Below are positions 22,469 through 23,798 of a DNA stretch of 23,798 nt, piece by piece. Positions within the stretch are counted from its first letter, which is position 1; each line of letters begins with the position of its first letter. Location: assembly GCA_910584215.1 (NCBI GenBank), contig CAJTYI010000024.1, positions 1-23,798 of the forward strand, read 5' to 3'. The translations under genes and the position numbers were made by a program. Below the pieces are notes generated by a model. It saw only the letters and a list, made by a program, of their open reading frames with translations. It had not been told where the DNA came from and made no database searches. Source of the stretch: an uncultured Roseburia sp. Lineage in GTDB: Bacteria > Bacillota > Clostridia > Lachnospirales > Lachnospiraceae.

Positions 22469-23798
22469 ATGGTATCCCGTAGAAATTTTTTCACGATCAC
22501 GGTGATTATGCTGGTGATAGTCTTTATGTTCCAGTTTCCCGAGGTCGTTAAGGACAAGGTAAATCACTATGATAAAAATGAATATGAAGCGCTCGAGATT
22601 AGCGGTTTGGATAGCGCAAACGTCTACCGCGCGACCGCAGTCTCCGCCTTGCAGACAGGAAGATTTGTTGTTTTCATCGGCAGGCGCACGGACGGGGCGG
22701 GAGCTCTGGTGGGCGACTGGTGCGATTATACCAAGCGTTATGTAGAATATTACGATACGGTTTCCGATTATAAACCGAGAGAAAACTTAAAGCCGGAAGC
22801 AATACTGATTGATGCGGAGGCTTTGCATGGGAGCGAGGACAGCCGCAATCTGCTGCAGCTTGCCCAGGACGGCAACGACCTGATTTTTTGTACGCTGCCT
22901 GATGCACAAGAGCTTCAGACTGACCAGGTTATGCGCAAACTTTTGGGAATCCGCGAGATCGTCAAAAAAGAGGTAAAGGTAGAAGGGATACGGCTGCTTG
23001 GCGGTTTTCTTTTGGGCGGGCAGAAAGATTACCAGCTGGGTGCCTTAGAGGAGGAGACGCAGCAGGATTTGAATCTGACAATGCCGTGGTATCGCGTATC
23101 TTCGGGTACAAAAAGCTATATGATGGGGTTAGTGACCGAAAGCCCCAAGAGCACGGAGTATGGGACGGAGGCCGACACGGAGCAGGCGTTAAAAAACGAA
23201 TATCTGCCGGCGGTGATCTGGCGCAATAATGTGAACGGCTGCAAAGTGTTTGCCGTCAACGGAGATTATCTAAAGGATAATATGGGGCTTGGTTTTTTGA
23301 ATGCTATCATGGCAGAGTTAAAAGAGTATGATATTTATCCCGTGATAAATGCCCAAAATCTGGTGGTGATTAATTTCCCTGATCTGGCAGATGAAAATGC
23401 CGGAGAGATGATGGAGCGTTACAGCCAGAGGCTGAAAGCAGTTTATCGCGATATTGTGTGGCCTGGTCTGGTATCCGTAGCGCAGCAGAATTCCTTAAAA
23501 CTTTCGTTGATGATTATGCCGCAGATGGATTATACGGACGATGTGGAACCAGAGGGAGACACCCTGATCTATTATATGAAGCTGTTTCAGGAGCAGGGGG
23601 CTGAGACAGGGCTTTCCGGCTTCTATGAGGAGGACAGCAGCCTCGATATGAAGCTGCGCATTGATACATCTTTTTTGCGGGAGGTCGTGCCCGATTATGC
23701 AATTTTGTCGTTGTATCAGGGCAACATGACCAATGAAGAAGTTGACGACGCCCTGGAGCGGGATATGCTTGACAAAGTGCGGACCGTGTTTACCGATT
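22469..23798 (+). CDS. DUF2194-like secreted/anchored protein of Pel-type loci, partial
   Basis: An open frame from the ATG at 22469 (GGGGG six bases upstream; ATG at 22466 is closer than normal) through the right edge, 443 codons visible, no stop. A short cytoplasmic tail and one hydrophobic segment (about residues 6-20, FFTITVIMLVIVFMFQF) act as a signal anchor. The remainder is extracytoplasmic with alternating beta-alpha text (AILIDAEALHG, DLIFCTLPDA, VIWRNNVNGCKVFAVNGDYL, DIYPVINAQNLVVINFPDL). From memory this matches DUF2194 proteins that sit beside pelF and pelG in Firmicutes, where they appear to stand in for part of PelA (hydrolase/deacetylase). The C-terminal, possibly catalytic, portion is outside the window, so function is uncertain. 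It is 20 bases after the previous stop codon and in the same operon. Confidence 0.6.
   Translation, partial: MVSRRNFFTITVIMLVIVFMFQFPEVVKDKVNHYDKNEYEALEISGLDSANVYRATAVSALQTGRFVVFIGRRTDGAGALVGDWCDYTKRYVEYYDTVSDYKPRENLKPEAILIDAEALHGSEDSRNLLQLAQDGNDLIFCTLPDAQELQTDQVMRKLLGIREIVKKEVKVEGIRLLGGFLLGGQKDYQLGALEEETQQDLNLTMPWYRVSSGTKSYMMGLVTESPKSTEYGTEADTEQALKNEYLPAVIWRNNVNGCKVFAVNGDYLKDNMGLGFLNAIMAELKEYDIYPVINAQNLVVINFPDLADENAGEMMERYSQRLKAVYRDIVWPGLVSVAQQNSLKLSLMIMPQMDYTDDVEPEGDTLIYYMKLFQEQGAETGLSGFYEEDSSLDMKLRIDTSFLREVVPDYAILSLYQGNMTNEEVDDALERDMLDKVRTVFTD

Overview
The window looks like a piece of a spore-forming, Gram-positive, anaerobic Clostridia genome, most likely Lachnospiraceae. The reasons are a full-length SpoIIID, a BlaI/BlaR1-type pair, LytTR signalling, strong AGGAGG-type ribosome binding sites and near-consensus sigma-A promoters. 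Family assignments come from reading motifs and from memory; no database search was run.

Layout. 1-1140 (minus): a BlaI-type repressor and the N-terminal part of a BlaR1/M56 metalloprotease, with a clear promoter and operator. 1289-5785 (plus): two halves of an N6-adenine DNA methyltransferase of a restriction-modification system. The first carries motif X/I/II-like segments and the second carries NPPY. A MerR regulator plus a two-gene ABC exporter lies between them. 5787-7258 (minus): a MATE exporter with a structured leader. 7415-7780: a VOC (glyoxalase-fold) protein and terminator. 7781-8427: a non-coding, repeat-rich stretch. 8428-9147: an orphan LytTR response regulator. 9276-11180 (minus): a membrane chemoreceptor. 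11236-12410 (plus): a secreted protein with Ig-like (BIG2) repeats. 12569-14231 (minus): a second MATE exporter behind a long, heavily structured leader with an internal terminator. 14235-14548 (plus): spoIIID.

14556-23798 is the most interesting part. A perfect 13-bp inverted repeat carries mirror-image extended -10 promoters. It faces left into a PqqD/HPr-kinase-like fusion. It faces right into a run of at least six genes: an S26-like peptidase, a PqqD-like protein, a PelD with an N-terminal SDR (epimerase-like) domain, PelE, a large polytopic GT-C-like membrane protein with a 39-bp tandem repeat, and a DUF2194-like secreted or anchored protein cut by the window edge. PelD keeps an RxxD c-di-GMP I-site in front of a degenerate GGDEF. 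I read this as a Gram-positive Pel-type exopolysaccharide locus under c-di-GMP control, with pelF and pelG expected just past the right edge. It is joined to a PqqD/HprK/S26 module of the kind usually seen with peptide (RiPP-like) modification. What that module does in a polysaccharide locus is not known to me and is the best candidate here for undescribed biology.
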